A DNA stretch of 57,238 bases from assembly GCA_949076555.1 (NCBI GenBank), contig CARUOB010000001.1, positions 1 through 57,238 on the forward strand, given 5' to 3'. Below are positions 42,858 to 51,798 of the stretch, one piece after another; within the stretch, counting starts at the first letter, position 1, and every line of letters begins with the position of its first letter. The notes below the pieces were generated by a model. It worked only from the letters and a program-made list of their open reading frames with translations. It was not told the DNA's origin and did not search any database. The stretch comes from an uncultured Lachnospiraceae bacterium (GTDB lineage Bacteria > Bacillota > Clostridia > Lachnospirales > Lachnospiraceae). A program made the translations under genes and the position numbers.

Positions 42858-43367
42858 ATGGCACAGGTAGGCATCGTGATGGGCAGCGATTCGGATATGC
42901 CCGTTATGGCGAAAGCGGCGGAACTTTTGGAAGAGATTGGTATTTCATACGAGATGACGATTATTTCCGCCCACAGGGAGCCGGACGTATTTTTCGAGTA
43001 TGCGAAGGGTGCAGAGGCGAAAGGGTTTAAGGTGATTATCGCGGGAGCCGGGAAGGCGGCCCATCTGCCGGGCATGTGTGCGGCGATTTTCCCCATGCCG
43101 GTGATCGGTGTGCCCATGAAGACTTCCGATCTGGGCGGGGTGGATTCCCTCTATTCCATCGTGCAGATGCCGTCCGGCATTCCGGTAGCTACGGTGGCGA
43201 TTAACGGCGGGCAGAACGCGGGTATTCTGGCGGCGAAGATTCTGGCGATATCGGACGCAGCGCTTTTAGAGCGGTTAAAGAACTATTCGGAGAGCCTGAA
43301 AAAGAGTGTGCAGGAGAAGGACGCGAAGCTGAAAGAGGTTGGATATAAGACATACCTGAAGGCATAA
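42858..43367 (+). CDS. purE: 5-(carboxyamino)imidazole ribonucleotide mutase
   Basis: The 169-aa protein carries out the carboxylation step that makes CAIR in purine synthesis. The MGSDSDMPVM loop, SAHREPD with the catalytic His, and KAAHLPGMCA are visible. The usual GGAAHLPG reads GKAAHLPG here, a small substitution in the substrate loop. Length is normal. GAGGAGGTAAAGG precedes the ATG. No purK is present in the window, so whether it uses N5-CAIR or AIR plus CO2 cannot be decided here. First gene of purE-purM-purN-purD. Confidence 0.95.
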   Translation: MAQVGIVMGSDSDMPVMAKAAELLEEIGISYEMTIISAHREPDVFFEYAKGAEAKGFKVIIAGAGKAAHLPGMCAAIFPMPVIGVPMKTSDLGGVDSLYSIVQMPSGIPVATVAINGGQNAGILAAKILAISDAALLERLKNYSESLKKSVQEKDAKLKEVGYKTYLKA

Positions 43368-43418
43368 AGAAAGCGGAGAGCAGATTGAAAATAAATCTGA
43401 CAAGACATGGAGGAAAAG

Positions 43419-44444
43419 ATGGACTACAAGACAGCGGGCGTGGATATCGAGGCGGGCTACCGTTCGGTGGAGCTGATGAAACAGTATGTGAAGGGGACGA
43501 TGAGGCCGGAGGTGTTAGGCGGAATCGGCGGGTTTTCCGGGGCCTTTTCCCTTGAGAAGATTAAAGATATGGAGAAACCGGTACTTCTGTCGGGTACGGA
43601 CGGTGTGGGCACGAAGATACAGCTTGCCTACCTGATGGATAAGCACGACACCGTGGGGATCGACTGCGTGGCCATGTGCGTTAACGATGTGGTGTGCGCA
43701 GGCGCGGAGCCGCTGTTTTTCCTAGATTACATAGCCTGCGGCAAAAATTATCCGGAGAAGATTGCGGCTATCGTGAAAGGCGTGGCCGAGGGCTGTAAAC
43801 AGGCCGGAGCGGCGCTGGTCGGCGGCGAGACGGCAGAGCATCCGGGACTGATGCCGGAGGACGAGTATGATCTGGCCGGTTTCGCGGTGGGCGTTGCGGA
43901 GGAGAAAGATTTGATTACCGGGGAGGATGTGAAGCCCGGCGATGTGCTTGTAGGCATTGCATCTTCAGGTGTGCACAGCAACGGCTTTTCTCTGGTAAGG
44001 AAGGTGTTCGATGTGAAAAAGGAAACGCTTTCCGTATATTATGAGGAACTGGGTGCGACGCTTGGGGAAACCCTGCTGACTCCCACCAGAATTTATGTGA
44101 ATGCGCTTCGGGAGGTGAAGAAGGCGGGCGTTACCGTCAAGGGATGCAGCCATATTACAGGCGGCGGTTTCTATGAGAACATTCCGAGAATGCTGCCTGA
44201 GGGCATCGGGGCAAAGGTGGAGAAGGGCAGTTTTGAGGTGCCGCCCATTTTTGCGCTGATGCAAAGAGCCGGAAATCTGGAAGAGAAAATGATGTACAAT
44301 ACCTACAACATGGGACTCGGTATGGTGCTGGCCGTGGATGCCGCGGATGCGGATCAGACCGTCTCGGCTCTGCAGGCGGCAGGGGAGAAGGCATGGACGG
44401 TAGGGGAAGTCGTGTCGGGAGACCATGAGGTAGTGATTTTATAA
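43419..44444 (+). CDS. purM: Phosphoribosylformylglycinamidine cyclo-ligase (AIR synthetase)
   Basis: The 341-aa enzyme closes the imidazole ring using ATP. Recognisable segments are GGIGGFSGAFSL, SGTDGVGTKIQLA, DCVAMCVNDVVCAGAEPLFFLDY and the GGETAEHPG loop. An ATG at 43407 is in frame four codons earlier, but its GGAGG is the ribosome site of 43419. It lies 51 bp after purE and is expected in the same transcript. Length matches the family. Confidence 0.97.
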   Translation: MDYKTAGVDIEAGYRSVELMKQYVKGTMRPEVLGGIGGFSGAFSLEKIKDMEKPVLLSGTDGVGTKIQLAYLMDKHDTVGIDCVAMCVNDVVCAGAEPLFFLDYIACGKNYPEKIAAIVKGVAEGCKQAGAALVGGETAEHPGLMPEDEYDLAGFAVGVAEEKDLITGEDVKPGDVLVGIASSGVHSNGFSLVRKVFDVKKETLSVYYEELGATLGETLLTPTRIYVNALREVKKAGVTVKGCSHITGGGFYENIPRMLPEGIGAKVEKGSFEVPPIFALMQRAGNLEEKMMYNTYNMGLGMVLAVDAADADQTVSALQAAGEKAWTVGEVVSGDHEVVIL

Positions 44445-44579
44445 ACGGTTTGGCCGGACGGAAAGCGTGTTTTGTATGTGGAAGCAGGCTGATTTGCCGC
44501 CGGGAAGGGCCGGACTGTTAAACAGAAGGGGATGAACTGTCGTTAAAAGGGGATGGGGAGTTGCTATTGGAGGAGCACA

Positions 44580-45206
44580 ATGCTTAGAGTAGTGGTATGC
44601 GTGTCCGGAGGCGGCACAAACTTGCAGGCAATTATTGACGGCATCGCGCGGGGAGCCATCTTTCACACGGAGATTGTCCGGGTGGTGTGCAACAATCCCG
44701 GTGTCCGTGCCCTTGAGAGAGCAAAGGAGGCAGGGATTGAGAGTGTGTGCGTGTCGCCGAAGGATTACGGCGACAGGGAACAGTTTGAGGCGGCGCTGAT
44801 CCGCTCGGTGGATGAGGCGGCGCCGGATCTGATCGTGCTGGCGGGCTTTATGGTAAAGGTACCGGCAGGACTGATCAAAAAGTATGCACATAGGATTATC
44901 AACGTACACCCTTCCCTTATTCCGGCTTTTTGCGGCACAGGCTATTACGGGCTTCGGGTGCATGAGGCGGCGCTTGCGCGGGGCGTGAAGATCACCGGCG
45001 CCACGGTGCATTTTGTGGATGACGGGATGGACACCGGACCGATTATCATGCAGAAAGCGGTGGAAGTGCATGAGGACGACACGCCCGAGACACTGCAGAA
45101 GAGAGTGATGCAGGAGGCAGAGTGGGTGATTCTTCCCTGGTGTATCAATCTGATCGCTGCGGGTCAGGTGAAGGTGGAAAACGGCCGGGTGACTGTCACA
45201 GAGTAA
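44580..45206 (+). CDS. purN: Phosphoribosylglycinamide formyltransferase
   Basis: The 208-aa enzyme moves a formyl group from 10-formyl-THF to GAR. The opening VVVCVSGGGTNLQAIIDG, the INVHPSLIPAF loop with its catalytic Asn and His, and GATVHFVDDGMDTGPII with the catalytic Asp are intact. The ATG at 44580 follows TTGGAGGAGC; an upstream in-frame start overlaps the gap. The gap of 135 bp after purM holds no recognisable element. Its folate substrate links it to folC metabolism elsewhere in the window. Confidence 0.97.
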   Translation: MLRVVVCVSGGGTNLQAIIDGIARGAIFHTEIVRVVCNNPGVRALERAKEAGIESVCVSPKDYGDREQFEAALIRSVDEAAPDLIVLAGFMVKVPAGLIKKYAHRIINVHPSLIPAFCGTGYYGLRVHEAALARGVKITGATVHFVDDGMDTGPIIMQKAVEVHEDDTPETLQKRVMQEAEWVILPWCINLIAAGQVKVENGRVTVTE

Positions 45207-45248
45207 CAATGCGAAAAGAAGTTAAGATTATGAAAGGAAAGGGAATTA

Positions 45249-46520
45249 ATGAAAATTTTGATCGTTGGCAGCGGAGGACGGGAACACGCGATTGCGGCGG
45301 CTGTGGCGAAAAGCCCGAAGGCGGATAAGATTTACTGTGCGCCCGGCAACGCGGGAATCGGCCAGATTGCGGAGTGTGTGCCTATCGGCGCGATGGAGTT
45401 TGACAAGCTGGTGGCTTTTGCAAAAGAGGAGGCCATTGATCTGACCATCGTAGGTATGGACGACCCGCTGGTGGGCGGTCTTGTGGACGAGATGGAAGCC
45501 GCGGGTCTTAGGGTGTTCGGACCCCGGAAAAACGCGGCGATTCTGGAGGGCAGCAAGGCGTTCTCCAAAGATCTGATGAAAAAATACAACATTCCCACGG
45601 CGGCCTACGAGAATTTCGACGATCCGCAGAAGGCTCTTGCGTATCTGGAGACGGCGAAGATGCCGGTGGTATTAAAGGCGGACGGCCTTGCGCTGGGAAA
45701 GGGCGTGCTGATCTGCGAGACGCTTGACGAGGCCAGGGAAGGCGTGCGCACCATTATGGAGGATAAAAAGTTCGGCGCGGCGGGCAACCGCATGGTGGTC
45801 GAAGAGTTTATGACGGGGCGTGAGGTCTCGGTGCTCTCCTTCGTGGACGGGAAGACGATAAAAATCATGTCCTCCGCGCAGGATCACAAGCGTGCGCTGG
45901 ACGGCGATCAGGGACTAAATACCGGCGGTATGGGTACGTTTTCACCAAGCCCCTTTTATACGGAAGAGGTGGATGCGTTCTGCCATAGGCACATCTATCA
46001 GGCCACTGTGGACGCTATGGCGGCGGAGGACAGACCGTTCAAAGGCGTGATTTTCTTTGGGCTGATGCTGACGGAGGACGGGCCGAAAGTGCTTGAGTAC
46101 AATGCCCGCTTCGGAGACCCGGAGGCGCAGGTGGTGCTGCCCCGCATGAAAAACGATATGGTAGAGGTGGTGGAAGCGTGCATTGACGGAACGCTCGATC
46201 AGGTGGAGCTCTCCTTCGAGGACAATGCGGCGGTTTGTGTCATCCTCGCTTCGGAAGGTTATCCAGTTTCCTACGAGAAGGGATTTGAGATTACGGGGCT
46301 TAAGAACTTTGATAATAAGGACGGATACTACTGTTTCCATGCGGGAACGGCGAAAAAAGACGGTAAGATTGTCACAAACGGCGGCCGGGTGCTTGGCGTA
46401 ACGGCGAAAGGCGAGACCTTGAAAGAGGCGCGGGCGAATGCTTACGAGGCAGCAGCGTGGGTGCATTTTGACCGTCAGTATATGCGGCGCGATATCGGTA
46501 AGGCCATCGACGAGGCTTAA
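45249..46520 (+). CDS. purD: Phosphoribosylamine-glycine ligase
   Basis: The 423-aa ATP-grasp enzyme makes GAR from phosphoribosylamine and glycine. The N domain starts MKILIVGSGGREHAI. The ATP-grasp core includes PVVLKADGLALGKGV, SAQDHKRALDGDQGLNTGGMG and YNARFGDPEAQVVLPRM. Length is typical. GGAAAGGGAATTA precedes the ATG. It ends the purine cluster; purF, purL and purH are not in the window, so the pathway is split in this genome. Confidence 0.97.
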   Translation: MKILIVGSGGREHAIAAAVAKSPKADKIYCAPGNAGIGQIAECVPIGAMEFDKLVAFAKEEAIDLTIVGMDDPLVGGLVDEMEAAGLRVFGPRKNAAILEGSKAFSKDLMKKYNIPTAAYENFDDPQKALAYLETAKMPVVLKADGLALGKGVLICETLDEAREGVRTIMEDKKFGAAGNRMVVEEFMTGREVSVLSFVDGKTIKIMSSAQDHKRALDGDQGLNTGGMGTFSPSPFYTEEVDAFCHRHIYQATVDAMAAEDRPFKGVIFFGLMLTEDGPKVLEYNARFGDPEAQVVLPRMKNDMVEVVEACIDGTLDQVELSFEDNAAVCVILASEGYPVSYEKGFEITGLKNFDNKDGYYCFHAGTAKKDGKIVTNGGRVLGVTAKGETLKEARANAYEAAAWVHFDRQYMRRDIGKAIDEA

Positions 46521-46584
46521 GCGCCGTACGGGGATCAGGGAAAAGCAGTAAGGCAATGTATGAAGCGTAAAAGGGAGTGGAGTC

Positions 46585-47070
46585 ATGAGCAGAGAAGAAA
46601 GAATTGAGATGCTCAGAAAAGAGTTTACCGAGGTCAATACCTATAACAGACCCACCTACTGTTCCGAGTGCGGGGGCGTTATGGTCTTTAAGGGCCTGGG
46701 GGAGTACCAGTGCGAAAAATGCGGCTGTTTGGATTATGACGATTACGGAAAGGCGCGCAATTACGTGGAGAAACATATGGGGGCGAATGCCGCCCAGGTC
46801 GCCAAGGCTACCGGAGTATCGCAAAAATCCATAAGAGATATGCTCAAGGAAGGGAAACTTGAGATATCCCAGAACTCCGCCATTTTCTTAAGATGCGAGA
46901 TTTGCGGCGCGTCGATCCGCAGTGGCAAGTACTGCGCTAAGTGTGAGCAGAACTATCACCATGATCTGGAGGAGATGGCAAGAAAAGCAAGGCATCATGG
47001 GGATACGTTTGGTTACAGTACCGAGCGGCGCAAAGGTGAGGAAGGCGCTAAGCGGTTTACGAGAGAATAG
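46585..47070 (+). CDS. Zinc-ribbon / HTH protein, YvyF-like (flagellar operon protein family)
   Basis: A 161-aa protein with two zinc-ribbon halves, CSECGG and CEKCGC near the N-terminus and CEICGASIRSGKYCAKC near residue 110, around a helix-turn-helix (AAQVAKATGVSQKSIRDML). The arrangement is that of the YvyF/TIGR03826 family, often near flagellar genes though none are here. It probably binds DNA or a protein partner. A basic Lys/Arg-rich tail closes the protein. AAAGGGAGTGGAG precedes its ATG. It is followed after 35 bp by the SH3 protein gene and may share its transcript. Confidence 0.8.
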   Translation: MSREERIEMLRKEFTEVNTYNRPTYCSECGGVMVFKGLGEYQCEKCGCLDYDDYGKARNYVEKHMGANAAQVAKATGVSQKSIRDMLKEGKLEISQNSAIFLRCEICGASIRSGKYCAKCEQNYHHDLEEMARKARHHGDTFGYSTERRKGEEGAKRFTRE

Positions 47071-47105
47071 AAAATCTTGACAGAATACTGGCAGAGGAGA
47101 GAAGA

Positions 47106-48419
47106 ATGAAAATGCGAAAGAGCGAGCGGGTAAGAGGGAGACAGAGACATGTATGGAGAGCGGCAGCCATTTTCGGCACGGCGGTTCTTCTTGCGTGGTG
47201 TAATCCGATGGTAGGTCTGGCGGAGGCCACAGGCACCGTATTGCCCAACTCGGTCAATATCAGGAAGCAGCCTGATCAGGAGAGTCAGGTGATCGGGAGC
47301 TCCACTGTCGGCAAGGAAATCAGCATCCGGGGCAAGGTAGACGTTTCCGGAATCACGTGGTATCAGGTGTATGTAGATTCGAACACGATGGGCTACGTGC
47401 GCGCCGATATGATAGAGAAAAAGGGAGACGGGGACATTCCCACAGTTTCCGCAGGGTCGGAGAGTCAGGGTGCCTCGGCGTCACCAGAAGACGGCTCGTC
47501 AGATTCTCAGGCCCCGGCGTCAGGCGGGGGCGCGCAGGTGGAGGCGCAGGAATCGATGGATCTCCAGTACGCCAGCATCAAGGTACAGGCGAAGGTGCGT
47601 CCCGATCCTTCCACTTCAAATAATCCGGTGGATTCCCTGACGCCCGGAACGCAGGTTGTTGTGAGCGGGAAATCGGAGGGGAGCGACAGCAAAACATGGT
47701 ACTATGTCACCTTTACCGCGTCAAACGGCTCCGAGAAGACCGGATATATCCGATCCGATCTGTTAGATCTCGGCGAGATGCTGCCTGTGGAGGAGGAACC
47801 TGAGGAAGCGCCCGAGGAGGAACCGGAAGAGCCGGAAGCCGCGCCGCGAAACGATTATGAGCTGAAAATCGAGAGCGGTTCCGACGGGGAAGAGGTATGG
47901 TATATTTATGACAATGTGACCGGACAGAAGCAGAAGCTTGTGCCGCTTCTGGAATCCTCCTATTCTCAGACGCTTGACGAAAAGGAGGACCCGAAGTCCA
48001 TGGTAAAACAGCGGATCGCGATTGTGGTGCTGGCCGTACTTCTGGCAATTCTTGTGATCGTAGTGGTTATTATGGCATTTAAGCTGCGCGACGCATACTA
48101 TGAAGATTATGAGGACGACGAGGACGACGACGAGGAGACGCCGGAGGAGCGTCAGACGGTAAGGAGGACGACGGAGAGGGAGCGGGAACCGCGCCGCAGA
48201 GTTTCCGCGGAGGAGGAGCGCAGACCGCGCAGAAGAGAAGAAGCGGGAGCAGACAGGCAGGAGCGCAGACGGCGGGAACGCGAAGTGACTTATCGGGAAG
48301 AACCGGATGTAGAAGAGGCAGTCAGACCTGCAAGACCGCGCAGGGCCAAGAACTTTCTTTTGGATGACGACGAGTTTGAGTTTGAATTTTTAAATATGGA
48401 CGATAAGGATCTGAAATAA
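47106..48419 (+). CDS. SH3-domain membrane protein with mixed-charge cytoplasmic tail
   Basis: The 437-aa protein has a signal sequence (about residues 15-40), two bacterial SH3 domains (about 42-102, VNIRKQPDQESQVIG; and 155-215, KVRPDPSTSNNPVDSL) separated by a Ser/Gln linker, a Glu/Pro-rich segment, and one membrane helix (about 298-322, IAIVVLAVLLAILVIVVVIM). The C-terminal tail begins with an Asp/Glu block, turns Arg-rich (residues 355-415), and ends in KNFLLDDDEFEFEFLNMDD. The SH3 part would face the cell wall; the tail would be cytoplasmic and disordered. The function is unknown. The GntR gene starts two bases after its stop, suggesting translational coupling. Confidence 0.8.
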   Translation: MKMRKSERVRGRQRHVWRAAAIFGTAVLLAWCNPMVGLAEATGTVLPNSVNIRKQPDQESQVIGSSTVGKEISIRGKVDVSGITWYQVYVDSNTMGYVRADMIEKKGDGDIPTVSAGSESQGASASPEDGSSDSQAPASGGGAQVEAQESMDLQYASIKVQAKVRPDPSTSNNPVDSLTPGTQVVVSGKSEGSDSKTWYYVTFTASNGSEKTGYIRSDLLDLGEMLPVEEEPEEAPEEEPEEPEAAPRNDYELKIESGSDGEEVWYIYDNVTGQKQKLVPLLESSYSQTLDEKEDPKSMVKQRIAIVVLAVLLAILVIVVVIMAFKLRDAYYEDYEDDEDDDEETPEERQTVRRTTEREREPRRRVSAEEERRPRRREEAGADRQERRRREREVTYREEPDVEEAVRPARPRRAKNFLLDDDEFEFEFLNMDDKDLK

Positions 48420-48421
48420 CT

Positions 48422-48805
48422 ATGTTTATCGAGATAGATTTTAACAGCGACCAGGCTATTTATATGCAGCTCCGGGATCAGATCATTATGGGAATCGCTT
48501 CTTCCAGATTTCAGGAGGGGGAGATGCTCCCTTCCGTCAGACAGCTTGCGGATACCATCGGCATCAATATGCACACGGTCAACAAAGCCTACACTGTTTT
48601 GAAGCAGGAGGGCTATGTAAAAGTGGATCGCAGGAGAGGCGTGATGGTGGCCGTGGATATTGACAGGATGCGGGCCATTGAGGAGATCAGGGAGGATCTG
48701 CTGGTCACGCTTGCAAAGGCAAGCTGTAAGAATATTTCCGGAGAAGAAGTGCATGCTCTTATAGACGAAATCTATGAGGAATATGGGAAAGGAATGAGAG
48801 AGTAA
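48422..48805 (+). CDS. GntR-family transcriptional regulator, YtrA subfamily
   Basis: A 127-aa protein with a winged helix-turn-helix (IYMQLRDQIIMGIASSRFQEG, LPSVRQLADTIGINMHTVNKAY, GYVKVDRRRGVMV) and a short C-terminal dimer helix of the YtrA type with no ligand domain. It lies between the SH3 protein gene (2 bp) and clpC (stop codon directly abuts the clpC ATG), so it is co-translated with both. In Bacillus the clpC operon is headed by ctsR-mcsA-mcsB; here this GntR takes that place and may regulate the unit (inference). Confidence 0.9.
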   Translation: MFIEIDFNSDQAIYMQLRDQIIMGIASSRFQEGEMLPSVRQLADTIGINMHTVNKAYTVLKQEGYVKVDRRRGVMVAVDIDRMRAIEEIREDLLVTLAKASCKNISGEEVHALIDEIYEEYGKGMRE

Positions 48806-51265
48806 ATGCAGCCACAATTTACGGATAAGGCGAAGACGGCTCTGATCTTAGCGGAGAGGGCGGCCAGAAGCTTACGGCAGAGTTATGTGGGAAGCGAGCA
48901 TATCCTGTTGGGACTTTTACGGGAGAATACAGGCGTTGCGGCGACCGTGCTTTTGAACAACGGCGTGGACGTGGTAAAGCTGAAAGAGATGATAAAGGAT
49001 CTGATCGTGCCGGAGACCTCGGTGTTGATTGCGGAGCGGGACGGGTATTCCCCGCGTGCGCAGGCCATTCTGGAGGAGGCGCACAGGCAGGCGGACAGAT
49101 TTCGCAGCGACAAGACGGGGACGGAGCACATTCTTCTGGCGCTTTTAAAAGAGGGGGAGAATGTGGCGGTCAGGCTGTTGAATACCATGGGCATTTCGGT
49201 GCAGAAGCTCTATGTGGATGTGCTTGTGGCCATGGGGGAGGACGGCGCGCTCTACAAAGAAGATTTAGGAAGAAAGCAGAATAAGAAAAAGGGGAATGTC
49301 TCTACCCTTGACCATTACAGCAGGGATCTGACGGCGCTTGCCAGAGAGGGGAAACTTGACCCGGTGATCGGCAGGGAAGAGGAGATCACCAGAGTGGTGC
49401 AGATCTTAAGCCGCCGCACGAAGAATAATCCCTGTCTGGTGGGAGAGCCGGGCGTCGGGAAGACTGCGGTGGTGGAAGGGCTTGCGACCAGAATCGTGAC
49501 CGGGGACGTCCCTTTTACGGTGCAGAATAAGCGGCTTCTGACACTGGATCTTTCCGGCATGGTGGCAGGCAGCAAGTACCGCGGCGAGTTCGAGGAGCGG
49601 ATCAAAAAAGTCATAAAGGAAGTCATCGAGGACGGCAATATCATCCTCTTTCTGGATGAGATGCACACCATTATCGGCGCGGGCGGCGCGGAGGGGGCGA
49701 TCGATGCCTCGAATATCCTGAAGCCCTCCCTTGCAAGGGGGGAAATCCAACTGATCGGCGCCACCACCATCGCGGAGTACCGCAAGTATGTGGAGAAGGA
49801 CGCGGCGCTGGAGCGGCGGTTCCATCCGGTGACGGTGGAGGAGCCGACCCTTGAGGAGACGGAGAATATCCTGCGGGGCATCGCGCACAAGTACGAGGAA
49901 CACCACAGGGTTACCATCACGCCGGAGGCGATCAGTGCGGCTGTCGCTCTGTCGGCGCGTTACATCAATGACAGGAACCTGCCGGACAAAGCCATTGACC
50001 TGATCGACGAGGCCTCGGCGGCGGTGCGGCTGCATGTGACGAAGCAGCCCGACAAGTTGCAGGAATTGTCGGAGGAGATAGACAAGATCGACTTACAGAT
50101 CGAACGGTCGATCCGTATGGAGGCGTTTACGCAGGCGGCCGAGCTGAAAAAGAAGCAGGAGAGCTGCATTAAAAAATATGAGCGTCTGGTGAAACGGATG
50201 GAGCAGGAGGACTTAAACCGCGCCTACGTGGTGGGTGAGAACGAGATCGCGGAGGTGGTGGCGCTCTGGACGAAGATCCCTGTAAAGAAATTGGCGGAGA
50301 AGGAGAGCGAGCGTCTGCTCAAGCTGGAATCCATTCTCCACAAGCGCGTGATCGGACAGGAGGAGGCGGTCGTGGCGGTGGCGAAAGCCATGCGGCGCGG
50401 CAGAGTGGGACTTCAGGACCCCAACCGGCCCATCGGGTCATTCCTGTTTCTGGGGCCTACCGGGGTAGGAAAGACAGAGCTGTCAAAGGCGCTTGCCGAG
50501 GCCATGTTCGGTTCGGAAAATGCGCTGATCCGGGTGGATATGTCCGAGTACATGGAAGGCCATTCAGTGTCCAAAATGATCGGATCGCCGCCGGGTTATG
50601 TGGGCTTTGAGGAGGGGGGACAGCTCTCCGAGAAGATCCGCAGGAATCCCTATTCCGTGGTGCTTTTTGACGAGATCGAGAAGGCCCATCCGGATGTGTT
50701 TAACGTGCTCTTGCAGGTGCTCGACGACGGACATATCACCGATTCCAAGGGACGGAAGGTGAGCTTTAAAAATACCATTCTGATCATGACTTCGAATGCC
50801 GGGGCGCAGCGCATCATCGATCCGAAAAATCTGGGATTCGGCGCGGCGGAGACGGAGAAACAGAGTTACGATAAGATGAAGGGGAACGTCATGGAGGAGG
50901 TAAAACGCCTCTTCAAGCCGGAGTTTATCAACAGAATCGACGAGATCATGGTGTTCCACCCCCTGAACAGGGAGGATATGAAGGCGATTGTCACGTTGCT
51001 CTCCAGAAACCTGTCAAAGCGGTGCAAGGAACAGATGGATATGGAGCTGACGGTCGGCTCCGCCGTGAAAGAGCATCTTGTCGAAAAGCATATAGACGTT
51101 AAAATGGGAGCAAGACCCATGAAGCGGGCGATCCAGTCGGAGATCGAGGACGCGCTGGCGGAGGAGATTCTGGCCGGAAAGGTGAAGCGCGGCGATAAGG
51201 TTGCCGTGGGATTGAAGAATAAGAAAATAACCTTCACGGTAAAACCCGTGTCCGCACGGATTTGA
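48806..51265 (+). CDS. clpC: ATP-dependent Clp protease ATPase subunit ClpC
   Basis: The 819-aa AAA+ unfoldase feeds ClpP. Two N-terminal Clp_N repeats (1-145), AAA-1 with Walker A GEPGVGKT, a middle domain with a UVR-like FTQAAELKKKQESC segment, AAA-2 with GPTGVGKT and VVLFDEIEKAHPDV, and the C-terminal D2-small domain are in order. The P-loop for ClpP (IGF/LGF type) is suggested by the usual C-terminal location (KNLGFGAAE). Start ATG directly abuts the GntR stop. No mcsA or mcsB arginine-kinase partner is next to it. Length is normal. Confidence 0.96.
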   Translation: MQPQFTDKAKTALILAERAARSLRQSYVGSEHILLGLLRENTGVAATVLLNNGVDVVKLKEMIKDLIVPETSVLIAERDGYSPRAQAILEEAHRQADRFRSDKTGTEHILLALLKEGENVAVRLLNTMGISVQKLYVDVLVAMGEDGALYKEDLGRKQNKKKGNVSTLDHYSRDLTALAREGKLDPVIGREEEITRVVQILSRRTKNNPCLVGEPGVGKTAVVEGLATRIVTGDVPFTVQNKRLLTLDLSGMVAGSKYRGEFEERIKKVIKEVIEDGNIILFLDEMHTIIGAGGAEGAIDASNILKPSLARGEIQLIGATTIAEYRKYVEKDAALERRFHPVTVEEPTLEETENILRGIAHKYEEHHRVTITPEAISAAVALSARYINDRNLPDKAIDLIDEASAAVRLHVTKQPDKLQELSEEIDKIDLQIERSIRMEAFTQAAELKKKQESCIKKYERLVKRMEQEDLNRAYVVGENEIAEVVALWTKIPVKKLAEKESERLLKLESILHKRVIGQEEAVVAVAKAMRRGRVGLQDPNRPIGSFLFLGPTGVGKTELSKALAEAMFGSENALIRVDMSEYMEGHSVSKMIGSPPGYVGFEEGGQLSEKIRRNPYSVVLFDEIEKAHPDVFNVLLQVLDDGHITDSKGRKVSFKNTILIMTSNAGAQRIIDPKNLGFGAAETEKQSYDKMKGNVMEEVKRLFKPEFINRIDEIMVFHPLNREDMKAIVTLLSRNLSKRCKEQMDMELTVGSAVKEHLVEKHIDVKMGARPMKRAIQSEIEDALAEEILAGKVKRGDKVAVGLKNKKITFTVKPVSARI

Positions 51266-51304
51266 AGGATATGTATAACAAAGAGACATTAGGAGGAAAA
51301 AGCG

Positions 51305-51715
51305 ATGGCTGTAGTAGAGGAGTTATTGCGCGCAGAAAGTGACAGGACGCTCAGCTTTGGAAATCACAAGCTGGCGGCAAAGGCAAAGCTGGAGGATTAT
51401 GAGCACGGCGGTAATCTTTATAAGGTTAAGACCTTTAAGGAGCTGACCAAGCTTGAGAAAAATGGCATGTTTGCCTATGAATCAGAGCCGGGCACCAGCG
51501 TGAACCGGTTCGAGGAGACGGAGAACGGGCTTACCTTCACGGTGGAGGGCGACGAGGACGCGCAGATCACGGTGGGACTTGAGGAGGACACGGTTTACAA
51601 AGTGTATGTGAACGGCGCGAACGTGGGAGAAATGAAGACCAACCTGAGCGGCAAGCTCAGCATCAGCGTGGAGCTTGCAAATGTAGGCGCGGTGGAAGTA
51701 AAGATCGTCAAGTAG
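51305..51715 (+). CDS. Conserved small beta-rich protein of unknown function
   Basis: A 136-aa protein without signal or membrane segment. The N-terminal half is basic (NHKLAAKAKLEDYEHGGNLYKVKTF), the C-terminal half is beta-strand-rich (ETENGLTFTVEGDEDAQITV, ANVGAVEVKIVK). I recall close relatives in Lachnospiraceae being labelled endosialidase, but no catalytic features justify that name. It lies 39 bp after clpC, TTAGGAGGAAAAAG gives a strong ribosome site, and a strong terminator follows, so it ends the clpC transcript. Confidence 0.75.
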   Translation: MAVVEELLRAESDRTLSFGNHKLAAKAKLEDYEHGGNLYKVKTFKELTKLEKNGMFAYESEPGTSVNRFEETENGLTFTVEGDEDAQITVGLEEDTVYKVYVNGANVGEMKTNLSGKLSISVELANVGAVEVKIVK

Positions 51716-51734
51716 ACGGCTGGCGTGGGAATCT

Positions 51735-51786
51735 GGGGTTTTCGGCTGACATATCATCATGTCTGGCGTGAAAACCCCTATTTTTT
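51735..51786 (+). terminator. Intrinsic terminator ending the clpC unit
   Basis: GGGGTTTTC (51735-51743) pairs with GAAAACCCC (51770-51778), with an inner GACAT/ATGTC pair, and is followed by TATTTTTT. Confidence 0.88.
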
Positions 51787-51798
51787 AGTATATGGAAG

